Notes under the pieces: generated by a model
What the model was told of the DNA's origin: nothing
Database searches by the model: none
The model's input: the letters and a program-made list of their open reading frames with translations, nothing else
Shown: in pieces, positions 1 through 8,160 of the stretch
Numbering within the stretch: the stretch's first letter is position 1
Layout: every line of letters begins with the position of its first letter
Source of the DNA: Bryobacter sp.
GTDB taxonomy: Bacteria > Acidobacteriota > Terriglobia > Bryobacterales > Bryobacteraceae
Direction: 5' to 3'
Length of the DNA stretch: 38,426 nt
Assembly (NCBI GenBank): GCA_025356215.1
Contig: JANXUM010000205.1
Coordinates: 1-38,426 of the forward strand
Program-made: the position numbers and the translations under genes

Positions 1-299
1 ACGCTGATCACCCGCAACAGCAGCTCTGGATCGAAACCTCGCCGCACTTCAACCCGCCGCCCATTACTTGCCACCACGGCGATATCCGGCGTCTTGCCCT
101 CTTCCGGCTTCACCGTCACCACTACGGGCAACAGGCGTTGCCTCCTCCTAAATCTCTCGTTCTCACGCCTCAAGTAATAATCCAGCGTCGAGACAACGAT
201 CCCTGCTTGCTCGCTGAACGCCCGCCGGGTTAAGTCCCCAGCACGGTAGGCCTCTACCAGTTCCGTTCCCCCATCCGCTTGCCTAGGCCGTTTGCTCAT
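1..299 (-). CDS. tnpA: IS66-family accessory protein TnpA, partial (3' end outside window)
   Basis: Reading the minus strand from the ATG at 299 gives an open frame of about 99 codons that runs off the left edge, so the ORF track misses it. The N-terminus has a helix-turn-helix look (LTRRAFSEQAGIVVSTLDYY), followed by a basic stretch and then NGRRVEVRRGFDPELLLRVI. That C-terminal pattern is typical of the small IS66 accessory protein TnpA (OrfA), whose exact role in transposition is poorly defined. The start lies 110 bp inside the putative element end at 409, a normal leader length for IS66. The tnpB and tnpC genes would lie to the left, outside the window. Family assignment comes from recalled motifs, not a search. 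Confidence 0.75.
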   Translation of the reverse strand, partial: MSKRPRQADGGTELVEAYRAGDLTRRAFSEQAGIVVSTLDYYLRRENERFRRRQRLLPVVVTVKPEEGKTPDIAVVASNGRRVEVRRGFDPELLLRVIS

Positions 300-387
300 C
301 CTTCCACTGAAACAGCAATCGCAAGCCCTTTCAAGATGGGGTTGCTCTGTCGCTTATAAGCTTTTTACACCCTCACTTGCTCATGCG

Positions 388-409
388 GGTTCGCTTTTCC
401 GCCGCTTAC
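388..409 (-). repeat. Putative IS66 terminal inverted repeat (tnpA-proximal end)
   Basis: The minus-strand sequence starting at 409 is GTAAGCGGCGGAAAAGCG, matching the GTAAGCG opening of IS66-family ends. Its partner at the other end of the element is outside the window, so the length of the repeat is not established. Confidence 0.5.
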
Positions 410-850
410 AAAGCATCCACTTACAACACCCCACAACGCCGCTCATCTTAGTGGCGGACGCAACGGGAATCGGCCGCCCAACCCTCGAAATCATCCACAA
501 GGAATTCACTTCCCACAGCAAGCCCAACCCGGCGCGCATCGAAGGAATCGTCTTCACCGGAGGCATAACGGTAACAGAACTTAAACACCCGGCCCTGCCG
601 CCGACTTATTCCAAGTCCCCAACCTGGATCTCATTCAGACGCTCTTACAAGCAACGGAAAACATTCAACTCCAACCTGCCCCAGGGCTGGAATACGCAAG
701 CGTCCTTGCATCGCAACTCAAAAGCCTCCGCTACGCCAACAGCCGCCTAACGGGCCAAACAACGGTCGAGGTAACGCCTGCTACAAAGCTAAACCCTTCG
801 CTGCGCAATGTCTCCAGCGTCATCATGTCCCAATTGTGCAACGTCGAAGT
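410..850 (+). pseudogene. Terminase-like protein remnant, truncated by IS66 and frameshifted
   Basis: From 410 the plus strand encodes LQSIHLQ, then PLILVADATGIGRPTLEII, then IVFTGGITVTE. This resembles the C-terminal nuclease part of terminase-like proteins common in Acidobacteria (LVVDATGVGRPVVD, then TGGD). Family similarity breaks between about 575 and 600 and resumes in another frame as FQVPNLDLIQTLLQA, then a stretch ending in ASQLKSLRYAN, matching the family's VPKRDLV-type continuation. So there is a net frameshift, and the N-terminal portion was cut off by the insertion element. The ORF 292-750 is a chimera of the IS end and this remnant, not a real gene. Similarity fades after about 800. 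The family call is from memory of motif patterns and is moderate. Confidence 0.55.
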
Positions 851-860
851 ACCCGGCAGC

Positions 861-2420
861 CTACCGCCCAATCGCAATCAACTCCTTCGCCGTCCGGTGA
901 TAGATCCGCTTCCCATCAAACGACGGAGTGTTCTGGCTCCAAGTCTTCCCCAGCGGCCCCAGATCATTTACCCCCAAAATCGCCATCTCATCCAACACCC
1001 GCGCCCGTGCGTCAATCACATAAGTTGTCCCCACGCTCACCGTGAAATAGATCTTATGATCCAGCGCCGCCGGGCTGCCCCAAAACGCCGGCGTCTCCCA
1101 CCCATCCATCCGAGATCGGTCCTCGGTCGCCACATCCACTCCCGCCGCGTTCCACGTCTCAGTCCGCAACGCCATCCCATAAAGCCGCTTCCCCGCATCA
1201 TCGACAGCCACCGGCAACTCTAGATACTCCACCTTCCCCGTGGCAACATTCACCCGCCCCAAGCAATAAGCCGGCCCAGCCCGCCCCTTCGGCGGCTTCT
1301 GATTCCGCCGATGCCGCGCACTGGTCAAGAAGTAATGAAACCCATCGGCAACGATATTGGCATGCCAGGCCGGCTGCACCCGCATCACCTCGCCCGCCGC
1401 CAACGGCAACCCATCGCCAACCTCCCGCAAGTTCACATTCAAGAGCGAGTCGTAGCGTCCCGCTACGCGATCCCAACGCCGGTAATCGACACTCCGCACC
1501 AGCGACTGCTCCCGCACGAGCGCCCCGGTGCGAGCGTCAATCACCAGGTGCGACTCCTCCGGATTCATCCGAAACCAATAGACAAAACGAGCATCCCAAT
1601 GCATCACATAGAGCGCCTGCCAGGTCGGAGCATTCTCCTCGCCCCCATCGGCCACAAACTTCCAAAAACTCTTCCCTGTCAAAGCATCGGTCAAACTCAA
1701 CCCCACCGGCCGCTCGGGAACATCATGCCACCCCCCACGCCCATGCAAGATAGCAACCCGCCCATCAGCGGTCTTCCCCAACCGAGGAGTATTGTAAGTC
1801 GTAGTGCCGTCCAAGTTAGTCCAAACTAACTTGCCCGTCAACTTGTCAAAAGCTTTCAAGTAATTCCAACCAACCTTCTCCCCCGGCTCCACGTTATAAA
1901 TCAGCTTCCCGCTCATCATCGGTTCAAACTGTTTGTTAAACGGAAACGGCTTCCCCCATGGCGTAAACTTACGACGCCAAACTTCCCGCCCCGCCCAAGT
2001 CCAACACCCCATCTCCCCACTGGCGTTATAGAACCAGACATGCTTCCCATCGGTCATCGGAGTCGGCGTCGTCGAATCGCTATACGCATAAACCATGGGG
2101 CTCTTCTCCACCCCATTCAACTCGACACTCCAAATCGTCCGCCCCGTGCGCGCGTCGACAGCCAATCCAGAAATTCGGCTACTAAATCCCTTCTCCCCCG
2201 CGGCAAAAGTAGTCAAGAACAAGCGGTCACCCCAAACCGCAATGCCACTTTGGCCAGCATTAGGCAAACTCACCCGCCAAGCGATATTCTCATTCCGCGC
2301 AACGCTCCAGCGAACGGGCGGCACACCGCCCTCCGTCTGCCAAGTCCCATGCGGCCCCCCGGCCTGAGGCCAATTCGCCGCAATCAACCCCAAACAAGCA
2401 AAAACAAAAACAGTACGCAT
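861..2420 (-). CDS. Secreted PQQ-binding-like beta-propeller protein
   Basis: The 519-residue product starts with a hydrophobic signal-like segment (MRTVFVFACLGLIAAN) and then shows repeated propeller-blade signatures such as VDARTGRTIWSVEL, AFDKLTGKLVWTN, TDALTGKSFWKF and IDARTGALVREQS. These are the (A/D)xxTGxxxW repeats of PQQ-like or BamB-like WD propellers. No cytochrome c motif is visible, so enzymatic quinoprotein activity is not shown; many acidobacterial and planctomycete members are of unknown function. It lies 42 bp downstream of the stop of the glycosyltransferase-permease gene on the same strand and could be read from that operon, but a separate promoter is equally possible. The ribosome-binding site is weak (GGTGG upstream of the ATG). 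Confidence 0.8.
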   Translation of the reverse strand: MRTVFVFACLGLIAANWPQAGGPHGTWQTEGGVPPVRWSVARNENIAWRVSLPNAGQSGIAVWGDRLFLTTFAAGEKGFSSRISGLAVDARTGRTIWSVELNGVEKSPMVYAYSDSTTPTPMTDGKHVWFYNASGEMGCWTWAGREVWRRKFTPWGKPFPFNKQFEPMMSGKLIYNVEPGEKVGWNYLKAFDKLTGKLVWTNLDGTTTYNTPRLGKTADGRVAILHGRGGWHDVPERPVGLSLTDALTGKSFWKFVADGGEENAPTWQALYVMHWDARFVYWFRMNPEESHLVIDARTGALVREQSLVRSVDYRRWDRVAGRYDSLLNVNLREVGDGLPLAAGEVMRVQPAWHANIVADGFHYFLTSARHRRNQKPPKGRAGPAYCLGRVNVATGKVEYLELPVAVDDAGKRLYGMALRTETWNAAGVDVATEDRSRMDGWETPAFWGSPAALDHKIYFTVSVGTTYVIDARARVLDEMAILGVNDLGPLGKTWSQNTPSFDGKRIYHRTAKELIAIGR

Positions 2421-2462
2421 CGGCCACCGAGTCTATCGCAGCCCTTCACACTCCTCCTGTCG

Positions 2463-4160
2463 TCAACTCCAGGGGATGACGCGGCGACGGATACCCGACA
2501 ACATCCATTGCAGGATCAGGCCGGTAAAAGCGGCCAGTACGACTCCCAGGTAAAGCTTGTCAATGGCGAAGACTTGGTAGGAGCTCCAGATCAAATTCCC
2601 CAGTCCGGAGTTCGCCCCCAACAACTCCGTCGAAATCGTCACCACCAGTGCGGTACCGATGGCAACGCGAAGGCCTGTGAAAATAGCGGGGAGGATGGAC
2701 GGCAGATAGACGTCAAGCAGGAGTCGCCCGGGACTGGCCCCGTAGTGGCGCGCCAATTGGACAAGCTTCTGATCGATCGCACGCACTCCCTCAATCACGT
2801 GAAGCGCCATGATCACTAAACAGGATGCCGCGACAGGTGTGGTTCTCGCACTCTCATTGACTCCAACCAACAACATGACGAGCGGCAAAAGCGTAACCTT
2901 AGGGACCGAACCAAGAGCCAATAACAAAGGCTCCAGCACTCTCCGAGCAAATTCGGTGGTGCCAAGGAACGTGCCAATAATGATTCCTGCGCTGCCTCCG
3001 GCCAAAAGCCCAAGCCCCAGACGCCGAAGCGTTGCCATCAAGTGCAGCGGAAGTTCTCCGGTCTTCGTAAGGCGAACCGCGCAACGCGCCAGATCGGCGG
3101 GGCTCGGTACAAGGAGCGGATCCACAGTCTTCGACGTTACTGCAAGCTGCCACAGCAGTAGCAGGCTTACCGGCGCAAGCCACGCCAGCATCGGCTCGGC
3201 ATTCGGCAACTCGCGTGCCATCACGCGCTTCATCGCCGCCTCGAGCCAACGATGGAAGCGGGACGGCAGTAACAATCCCGCTAGACTGGCGCCTCCAAGA
3301 AGCCAGTTCCTGCGATCGGCGGCGGCCCTCAAAGGACTGATCCGGAACGCCCCGGCCACAAAAAGGCAAGCCTGCCGATAAGCTTCTTCTTGGTAGGCAA
3401 GCCAGGCAAAATAGCGCTGCATGTTACTGCTGCCGATAACTAGCGTCTCCTTGCTTGTCAATGGTTGGTAACTCAGGATGCGACCGAGGAGCTTTTGCCA
3501 TTCCGGAACGGCGTCGTGCCAGTGGCGCGACATCTGGGTCGGATGCCGGCGATAACTAGCCAATTCTTCTGGCGTCGCTTGCACATTCCCTGGGCGAAGA
3601 AGCGCAATCCGCAGCACGAGATCCTGATCGTAAGCGCGCGCAAGAGATTTGTCAAAGCCGCCGCATTCAACCACCACCGATCGCCTTGCCATGATCGTCG
3701 AGGTCATGCCGATAACGAAATCCCGGACAAGCTCATCGAAAGAAATTGCGCCGCGCCACCGGCTCGGCGGAATCTTGAGTTCTCTGCCTTGTTCGTCGAT
3801 CCAGCGATACCAGCAAAACGTCAAGTCAGCTTCTGGATGGGCTGCTAGATGTTGGACTTGGGCTTCCAATTTCCGCTCCGCCCAAAGGTCGTCATGGTCG
3901 AGGAATGCCAGAAATTCGCCGCTGGCTTCGGCAATCGCCCGGTTCATCGCAGAAGGGGCGCCTTGATTGGACTGACGTAGGATTTGTATGCGACTGTCGC
4001 CCAAAGCCTCGATCGGGACAAGACAACCATCAGTGGAACCGTCATCGACGACGATTACTTCAAAGTCCTGCACCGTTTGAAAGAGGACGGAGTTTACTGC
4101 TTCCAGAAGATACGATCCCGCATTATGAACGGGGATCAAGACCGAAACTAAAACTGCCAT
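2463..4160 (-). CDS. Fusion of family 2 glycosyltransferase and SsuC/TauC-like ABC transporter permease
   Basis: A single 565-residue ORF holds two unrelated domains. Residues 4-270 are a GT-A family 2 glycosyltransferase: SVLIPVHNAGSYLLEAV, VVDDGSTDG (38-45), the DxD-type FLDHDDLW (87-93) and the catalytic-region motif AYDQDLVLRIA (176-186). Residues 325-565 are a BPD_transp_1 permease with about six membrane segments. They include LLVPSPADLARC (349-360), EPLLLALGSVPK (410-421), and the EAA-like coupling loop ARHYGASPGRLLLDVYLPSI (470-489), which would contact the ATPase. A linker of about 50 residues joins them. The start overlaps the end of the TonB receptor gene by 13 bp. This is the only permease in the operon, so the fusion must supply that function. 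Permease N-termini are normally cytoplasmic, which would place the transferase in the cytosol with its nucleotide-sugar donors. A fusion of this kind is not one I know. Confidence 0.88.
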   Translation of the reverse strand: MAVLVSVLIPVHNAGSYLLEAVNSVLFQTVQDFEVIVVDDGSTDGCLVPIEALGDSRIQILRQSNQGAPSAMNRAIAEASGEFLAFLDHDDLWAERKLEAQVQHLAAHPEADLTFCWYRWIDEQGRELKIPPSRWRGAISFDELVRDFVIGMTSTIMARRSVVVECGGFDKSLARAYDQDLVLRIALLRPGNVQATPEELASYRRHPTQMSRHWHDAVPEWQKLLGRILSYQPLTSKETLVIGSSNMQRYFAWLAYQEEAYRQACLFVAGAFRISPLRAAADRRNWLLGGASLAGLLLPSRFHRWLEAAMKRVMARELPNAEPMLAWLAPVSLLLLWQLAVTSKTVDPLLVPSPADLARCAVRLTKTGELPLHLMATLRRLGLGLLAGGSAGIIIGTFLGTTEFARRVLEPLLLALGSVPKVTLLPLVMLLVGVNESARTTPVAASCLVIMALHVIEGVRAIDQKLVQLARHYGASPGRLLLDVYLPSILPAIFTGLRVAIGTALVVTISTELLGANSGLGNLIWSSYQVFAIDKLYLGVVLAAFTGLILQWMLSGIRRRVIPWS

Positions 4161-7100
4161 TTGAATGCCAATTGCAATTGGCGCGATGACGTCGTGGTCG
4201 TTGAGATCCTGCCGGCACTTACAACGCGGCGCCCCGCCGAATCAAATAGTTCAGAGCGGGCGGGAATCGAAAAATTGGGATGATTGAAGACGTTAAAAGC
4301 CTCCAGTCGCACCTGTGCCCGGCTCCGCTCCTTATGCCAAATCAACTTGTGAACGGCAAAGTCGACATTGACCAGGCCGGGGCCTGTGAGGATATTGCGG
4401 CCGAGGTTTCCGTAAAAGCCCGCGCCCGGTAACCCAAATAGCGAGGTGTCAAACCACTTTTGCGGATCGCCGAGTATCTGCTTGTCGCCGGGTTGGCCGA
4501 TGTAATCGGGCCGCTGGCCAAGATCCGATGTGCCGCCTCTCAGACGGGCCCGATCGAAACCAACCCGCGGGCTAAAGGGATTGCCCGTCTGTGCCTGAAG
4601 AAGGCCATGAAATTCCAAACCCCAACGTGCCTGCCAAATGCCGTTAACCGCGGCAACCTGACGGATATCAAAATCCGAAGGACCCCGGTTCTGACTGAAA
4701 TCCCACATCTGGGGTACGTTGTCGCTGTTCACGCTGTCGTTGAAGTGAGCCGACGAAGAATTGTCAATGGACTTCGACCACGCATACTTCGCCTGCAGCC
4801 GCACTCCTGCGGTCAGTCGGCGCTCGACGCTGCCCTGTAGCGCGTGGTACACGGAGTTGAATTGATACAACCGCACGCCAATGCGGTCAAAAGCGGGGTT
4901 GATCGGGATCGTGTCGGCAAAGAAGATTCGGCCATCGGCCGTGCGGCGAGGAAAGCTTGTGTTGAGATTGCCAACCTGGCCCGGCAGGTGAATTCCGCGC
5001 GAGCCAACATAGCCAATCCGCGCAACCGTGGATTGCCCAACCTGATGCTCAATGGCCGCATGCCATTGGACAACATAGGGCTGTGGCGGTGCAAACTCCA
5101 TGCCGTCCGGACTGGAGATCTGGGCGGAAGCAGGACCGGCGGGCAACGCGGGGAAAGCCGGGTTGCGCAGAACCACGCGACCGTAAAACGGAGGAGTCCG
5201 GACACCGGGAAGGGAAATGTCGCGCGTGCTGATCACTTCGTAGAACTGGCCGCCACCAAGCCGAAGGACGGTCTTACCGCTGCCCAATATATCCCACGCC
5301 AATGATAAGCGGGGGGCAAAGTTGAGCTTCGAAGGATTCTCAAACAACGGACCGCCAACCTGAGTTGACTTGTCCGTAAGCGGGGAGCGAAGTGTCGCAA
5401 TCTTTCCGTTCACTTCGTTCGGGACGCTGTAGGACTCATAACGCACTCCCATCATCAGTTGGAGCCTCGGGAAGATGCGCCACTCATCCTGAATGAACCC
5501 GTAGCCTACAACCTGACGCCAGCCGCGAACGGTATCCGAATCGATCGGCATCAACTCCGCCGAATCCGGGACGCCACGGATAAAATCGCGCACCCCTGCG
5601 AATCGAAAGTATCCGTTGCGATTGAAATCCGAGATCAGGTTGAATTGAATCCTGTCAAGCCCCGCTCCGCCGCGCAGAGTATGGCGTCCAACGTGATGGC
5701 TAAAGTCGTAATTGAACTGGTAGTCATTGGTGACCGGCGTTCGCGGACGATTTCGAGTGAGAAATCCGAAATCGGCCATGCCTGTGACTGTGATTGTGCC
5801 GAGAGACAAGCCGGGGAGGAAGCGGAGTGCGTCCGTGATCGCAACCAGCGGCGCGACCGTCTCACCGTTCTTGACGCGACTGAATCCGGCACGAAAAGTG
5901 TGCAACGTATTGGCCGAAGCGATCCACTGCAACTGAGTGTTGACAAAATGATGCCGGGACACCGAGTTACTCACAAAAGCTCCGAAAGCATCGGGCGCCG
6001 TGGTCTGACCGTCATCGAGCGTGTATCTAGCTGAAAATCGTAAAAGGCTGGACGGCACCCAGTCTACTTTCCCTGTGCCATAATCCTCACGCGAGTTCGT
6101 CTTGACCTGGGATCCATACTCGCCAGTGCCGTCACCGTAGTCCAGCGTCGTATTCGGAAGCGGATAAAGAGCGAGGAAAGGACGCACGGAAGCGACAGCA
6201 TCCGCGCGAATAGCCGCGTTCGGCACAATCGAGCGGGCCGTGTTACCAGTGGATTCGCGCAAAGCCTCGTAGTTAGCGAAAAAGAACAAACGATTCCTGA
6301 GGATGGGGCCACTTACCGTGCCGCCGAACTGATTCCGCCGCAGAGGCGGAATCGCTTCATTCCCGGCATCGAAGAAATTCTTCGCATCAAGCGCGGAGTT
6401 ACGCAGGAACTCATACAGGGACGCGTGAAACTGATTCGCCCCCGACTTGGAGACGGTCGTAAAGACCGCACCGCCAGAGCGGCCGTATTCCGCGCTAAAC
6501 GGGCTGGTCACAAGGCGTAGTTCCTCTACAGATTCGATACCAAGCTGGCGGCCTGAAGAACTCGTTGGCGCCCCCGACGAGGAATCATTAACCCAGATGC
6601 CGTCCATCCGGTAGTTCAGTTGGTAGGGGCGGGACCCATTGACCGAGAGATGCGTGCCCAAGCCTATGCTGATGTCGCGCCTGGCCGTGCGGGAAACTGT
6701 TGCCCCATCCTCAAGTGTCGTGAGTTCGTAAAGGTCGCGGCCGTTGACCGGCAGCGACTCCAGTTTGGCCCGCTGAACCGTCGTGCCCCAGTCCGCGGCT
6801 GAACTGCTGATCAGCGTCGGCCGCCCTTCCACGGTCACCGTCTCACTCGTGTCTCCAATCTGGAGTTGAAAGTCGACGCGAACCGAGCGGGCTACACTCA
6901 GCTCGACAACGTTACGGCGTTGGGAACGGAAGCCTTTGTGCGAGACTTCCACATCGTAGCTGGATGGGGGAAGGCCCGGCGCGGAAAATCGCCCGCTTGC
7001 GTCCGTGCTGCCTTGGCGTTGGGCTTTGGTTGCGGCGTCAATGATCGAAACAGCCGCGCCTTGGATCGCCGCTCCCGACGCGTCCGTGACGATCGCTTCC

Positions 7101-7168
7101 ACCGTGCCGGAACTCTGGCCAAATAAAACTAAGGCCGATGCAAAGCAAAACGTAAGCTTCCAATTCAT
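4148..7168 (-). CDS. Oar-like TonB-dependent receptor with carboxypeptidase-regulatory domain
   Basis: The 1006-residue protein has a signal peptide (MNWKLTFCFASALVLFGQ), an N-terminal carboxypeptidase-regulatory/Cna-B-like fold (GTVEAIVTDASGAAIQGA, DASGRFSAPGLPPSSYDVEV; about 20-105), a plug region (SLPVNGRDLYELTTL, VNGSRPYQLNYRMDGI, FSAEYGRSGGAVFTTVSKSG) and a large beta-barrel that ends in phenylalanine (LAFKWQF), as outer-membrane barrels do. Length is normal for the acidobacterial Oar class. The ligand cannot be deduced. Its gene overlaps the binding-protein gene upstream by 4 bp and the glycosyltransferase-permease gene downstream by 13 bp. The receptor is therefore part of the ABC operon and probably brings the same ligand across the outer membrane. 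No TonB, ExbB or ExbD gene is nearby. Confidence 0.9.
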   Translation of the reverse strand: MNWKLTFCFASALVLFGQSSGTVEAIVTDASGAAIQGAAVSIIDAATKAQRQGSTDASGRFSAPGLPPSSYDVEVSHKGFRSQRRNVVELSVARSVRVDFQLQIGDTSETVTVEGRPTLISSSAADWGTTVQRAKLESLPVNGRDLYELTTLEDGATVSRTARRDISIGLGTHLSVNGSRPYQLNYRMDGIWVNDSSSGAPTSSSGRQLGIESVEELRLVTSPFSAEYGRSGGAVFTTVSKSGANQFHASLYEFLRNSALDAKNFFDAGNEAIPPLRRNQFGGTVSGPILRNRLFFFANYEALRESTGNTARSIVPNAAIRADAVASVRPFLALYPLPNTTLDYGDGTGEYGSQVKTNSREDYGTGKVDWVPSSLLRFSARYTLDDGQTTAPDAFGAFVSNSVSRHHFVNTQLQWIASANTLHTFRAGFSRVKNGETVAPLVAITDALRFLPGLSLGTITVTGMADFGFLTRNRPRTPVTNDYQFNYDFSHHVGRHTLRGGAGLDRIQFNLISDFNRNGYFRFAGVRDFIRGVPDSAELMPIDSDTVRGWRQVVGYGFIQDEWRIFPRLQLMMGVRYESYSVPNEVNGKIATLRSPLTDKSTQVGGPLFENPSKLNFAPRLSLAWDILGSGKTVLRLGGGQFYEVISTRDISLPGVRTPPFYGRVVLRNPAFPALPAGPASAQISSPDGMEFAPPQPYVVQWHAAIEHQVGQSTVARIGYVGSRGIHLPGQVGNLNTSFPRRTADGRIFFADTIPINPAFDRIGVRLYQFNSVYHALQGSVERRLTAGVRLQAKYAWSKSIDNSSSAHFNDSVNSDNVPQMWDFSQNRGPSDFDIRQVAAVNGIWQARWGLEFHGLLQAQTGNPFSPRVGFDRARLRGGTSDLGQRPDYIGQPGDKQILGDPQKWFDTSLFGLPGAGFYGNLGRNILTGPGLVNVDFAVHKLIWHKERSRAQVRLEAFNVFNHPNFSIPARSELFDSAGRRVVSAGRISTTTTSSRQLQLAFKWQF

Positions 7169-8160
7169 TTTGATTTCCCCGCCAGCACCAACTGGGCCTG
7201 CTTCCAGAATCTCGTGTCCGCCACCTGCGAAGCCTGTACTCCACTCTCAATGTAGCCGCGGCGCTGACCCCACAAGATCAATTTGGCGACATCGTTCAAG
7301 TGGATCGCGCCGTCCGGCGTAGACGCAAACTCGCAATGCTGATCGAAGGACTTGATGTCGATATTGTTGGAGGCCGCAAACTCGCGGAGGAACTGCGGCA
7401 CGCAGCCCGCCAGTGAGTCCTTCACACCACGCAGATAGGCTGCGACAAATCGGGCCCCGGTTTCGGGTTCCTCCAGAATCTTTCCACCGAAGAGTACGTA
7501 CGAATATTGAAAGTCGGGATTGATCCGAGCCGCGACCGGCTCGCGAAAGTAGCCCTTCTCCGTCAGTCTTTGTCGATAGGCGTCTCCCGTGCTCGCCATC
7601 ACCGCGTCGACGCTTCCGTTCTCGATGGCGAGTAATGACTCCGCGCGCCCAACGTACATACGCTCCACATGGTCGAGCGGCAGCCCAGCCGATTCAAGGA
7701 TTGTGTCGAGAAAGAACTCGCTCACGCCCGATCTTTGAACAAAGCCAATCTTTTTCCCTTTCCAACTCCGAGGGTCCGCGGCGGTCTTTCCAAAGCGATC
7801 CTTTCGGGCATAGAGCACCCCAATGTCATGGCATTCCGGCCCGACAATCTCTCTTCCGCAGACAATCCGGATGCGGGCGCCCTGACCGACGGCGTTGAAC
7901 AGCGCGGGGCTGGCGCCGGTCAGACTCGCCTCCAGTTCGCCCTTGATGAGCAATGGAATATGCTGCGCCGCCGAACTCAGTTGCTGGGTCTCGATCTCCA
8001 GGCCATATTCTTTGAAGTAACCTCGCTCGATTGCAATGTAGAACGGGCTCAAGGAGGGAAACTTGGAAATTCCAACTTGGATCTTTCGTGGGGCATACGC
8101 GGATAAGTTCCGGGCGCCGGCCAAAGCCAGCCCGCCGGTCATGAAGCTTCTACGGTGCAT
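7165..8160 (-). CDS. ABC transporter substrate-binding protein, NMT1/SsuA/TauA-like, probable Tat export
   Basis: The 331-residue product begins MHRRSFMTGGLALAGARN, a twin-arginine-type leader, followed by an NMT1/SsuA-like periplasmic binding fold: IQVGISKFPSLSPFYIAIERGYFKEYGLEIE, then LLIKGELEASLTGASPALFNAV, then WKGKKIGFVQRSGVSEFFLDTIL, then IENGSVDAVMAS. This superfamily binds sulfonates, nitrate, pyrimidines or aromatic acids, and the exact ligand cannot be read from sequence. The start overlaps the ligase gene by 11 bp and the end overlaps the TonB receptor by 4 bp. It would pass ligand from the outer-membrane receptor to the fused permease. Tat export would mean the protein folds in the cytoplasm, perhaps with a cofactor, but the leader is short and its recognition is inferred. 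Confidence 0.88.
   Translation of the reverse strand: MHRRSFMTGGLALAGARNLSAYAPRKIQVGISKFPSLSPFYIAIERGYFKEYGLEIETQQLSSAAQHIPLLIKGELEASLTGASPALFNAVGQGARIRIVCGREIVGPECHDIGVLYARKDRFGKTAADPRSWKGKKIGFVQRSGVSEFFLDTILESAGLPLDHVERMYVGRAESLLAIENGSVDAVMASTGDAYRQRLTEKGYFREPVAARINPDFQYSYVLFGGKILEEPETGARFVAAYLRGVKDSLAGCVPQFLREFAASNNIDIKSFDQHCEFASTPDGAIHLNDVAKLILWGQRRGYIESGVQASQVADTRFWKQAQLVLAGKSK

Larger units (their letters stand above)
1..409 (-). mobile_element. Right-hand part of an IS66-family insertion sequence
   Basis: The segment contains the partial tnpA and ends at 409. Read on the minus strand from 409 inward, the DNA begins GTAAGCGGCGGAAAAGCG; GTAAGCG is the usual start of IS66-family terminal repeats. 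Immediately outside, the terminase-like reading frame resumes at about 410, which supports 409 as the true boundary. IS66 elements make 8-bp target duplications, so aaagcatc (410-417) would be one copy. The other end and second copy are not in the window. Confidence 0.65.

Noticed and set aside
292-750. 152-codon plus-strand ORF in the track
   Set aside because: Its first part is the end of the IS66 element and the rest is a frameshifted terminase-like remnant, so it is not a functional gene.
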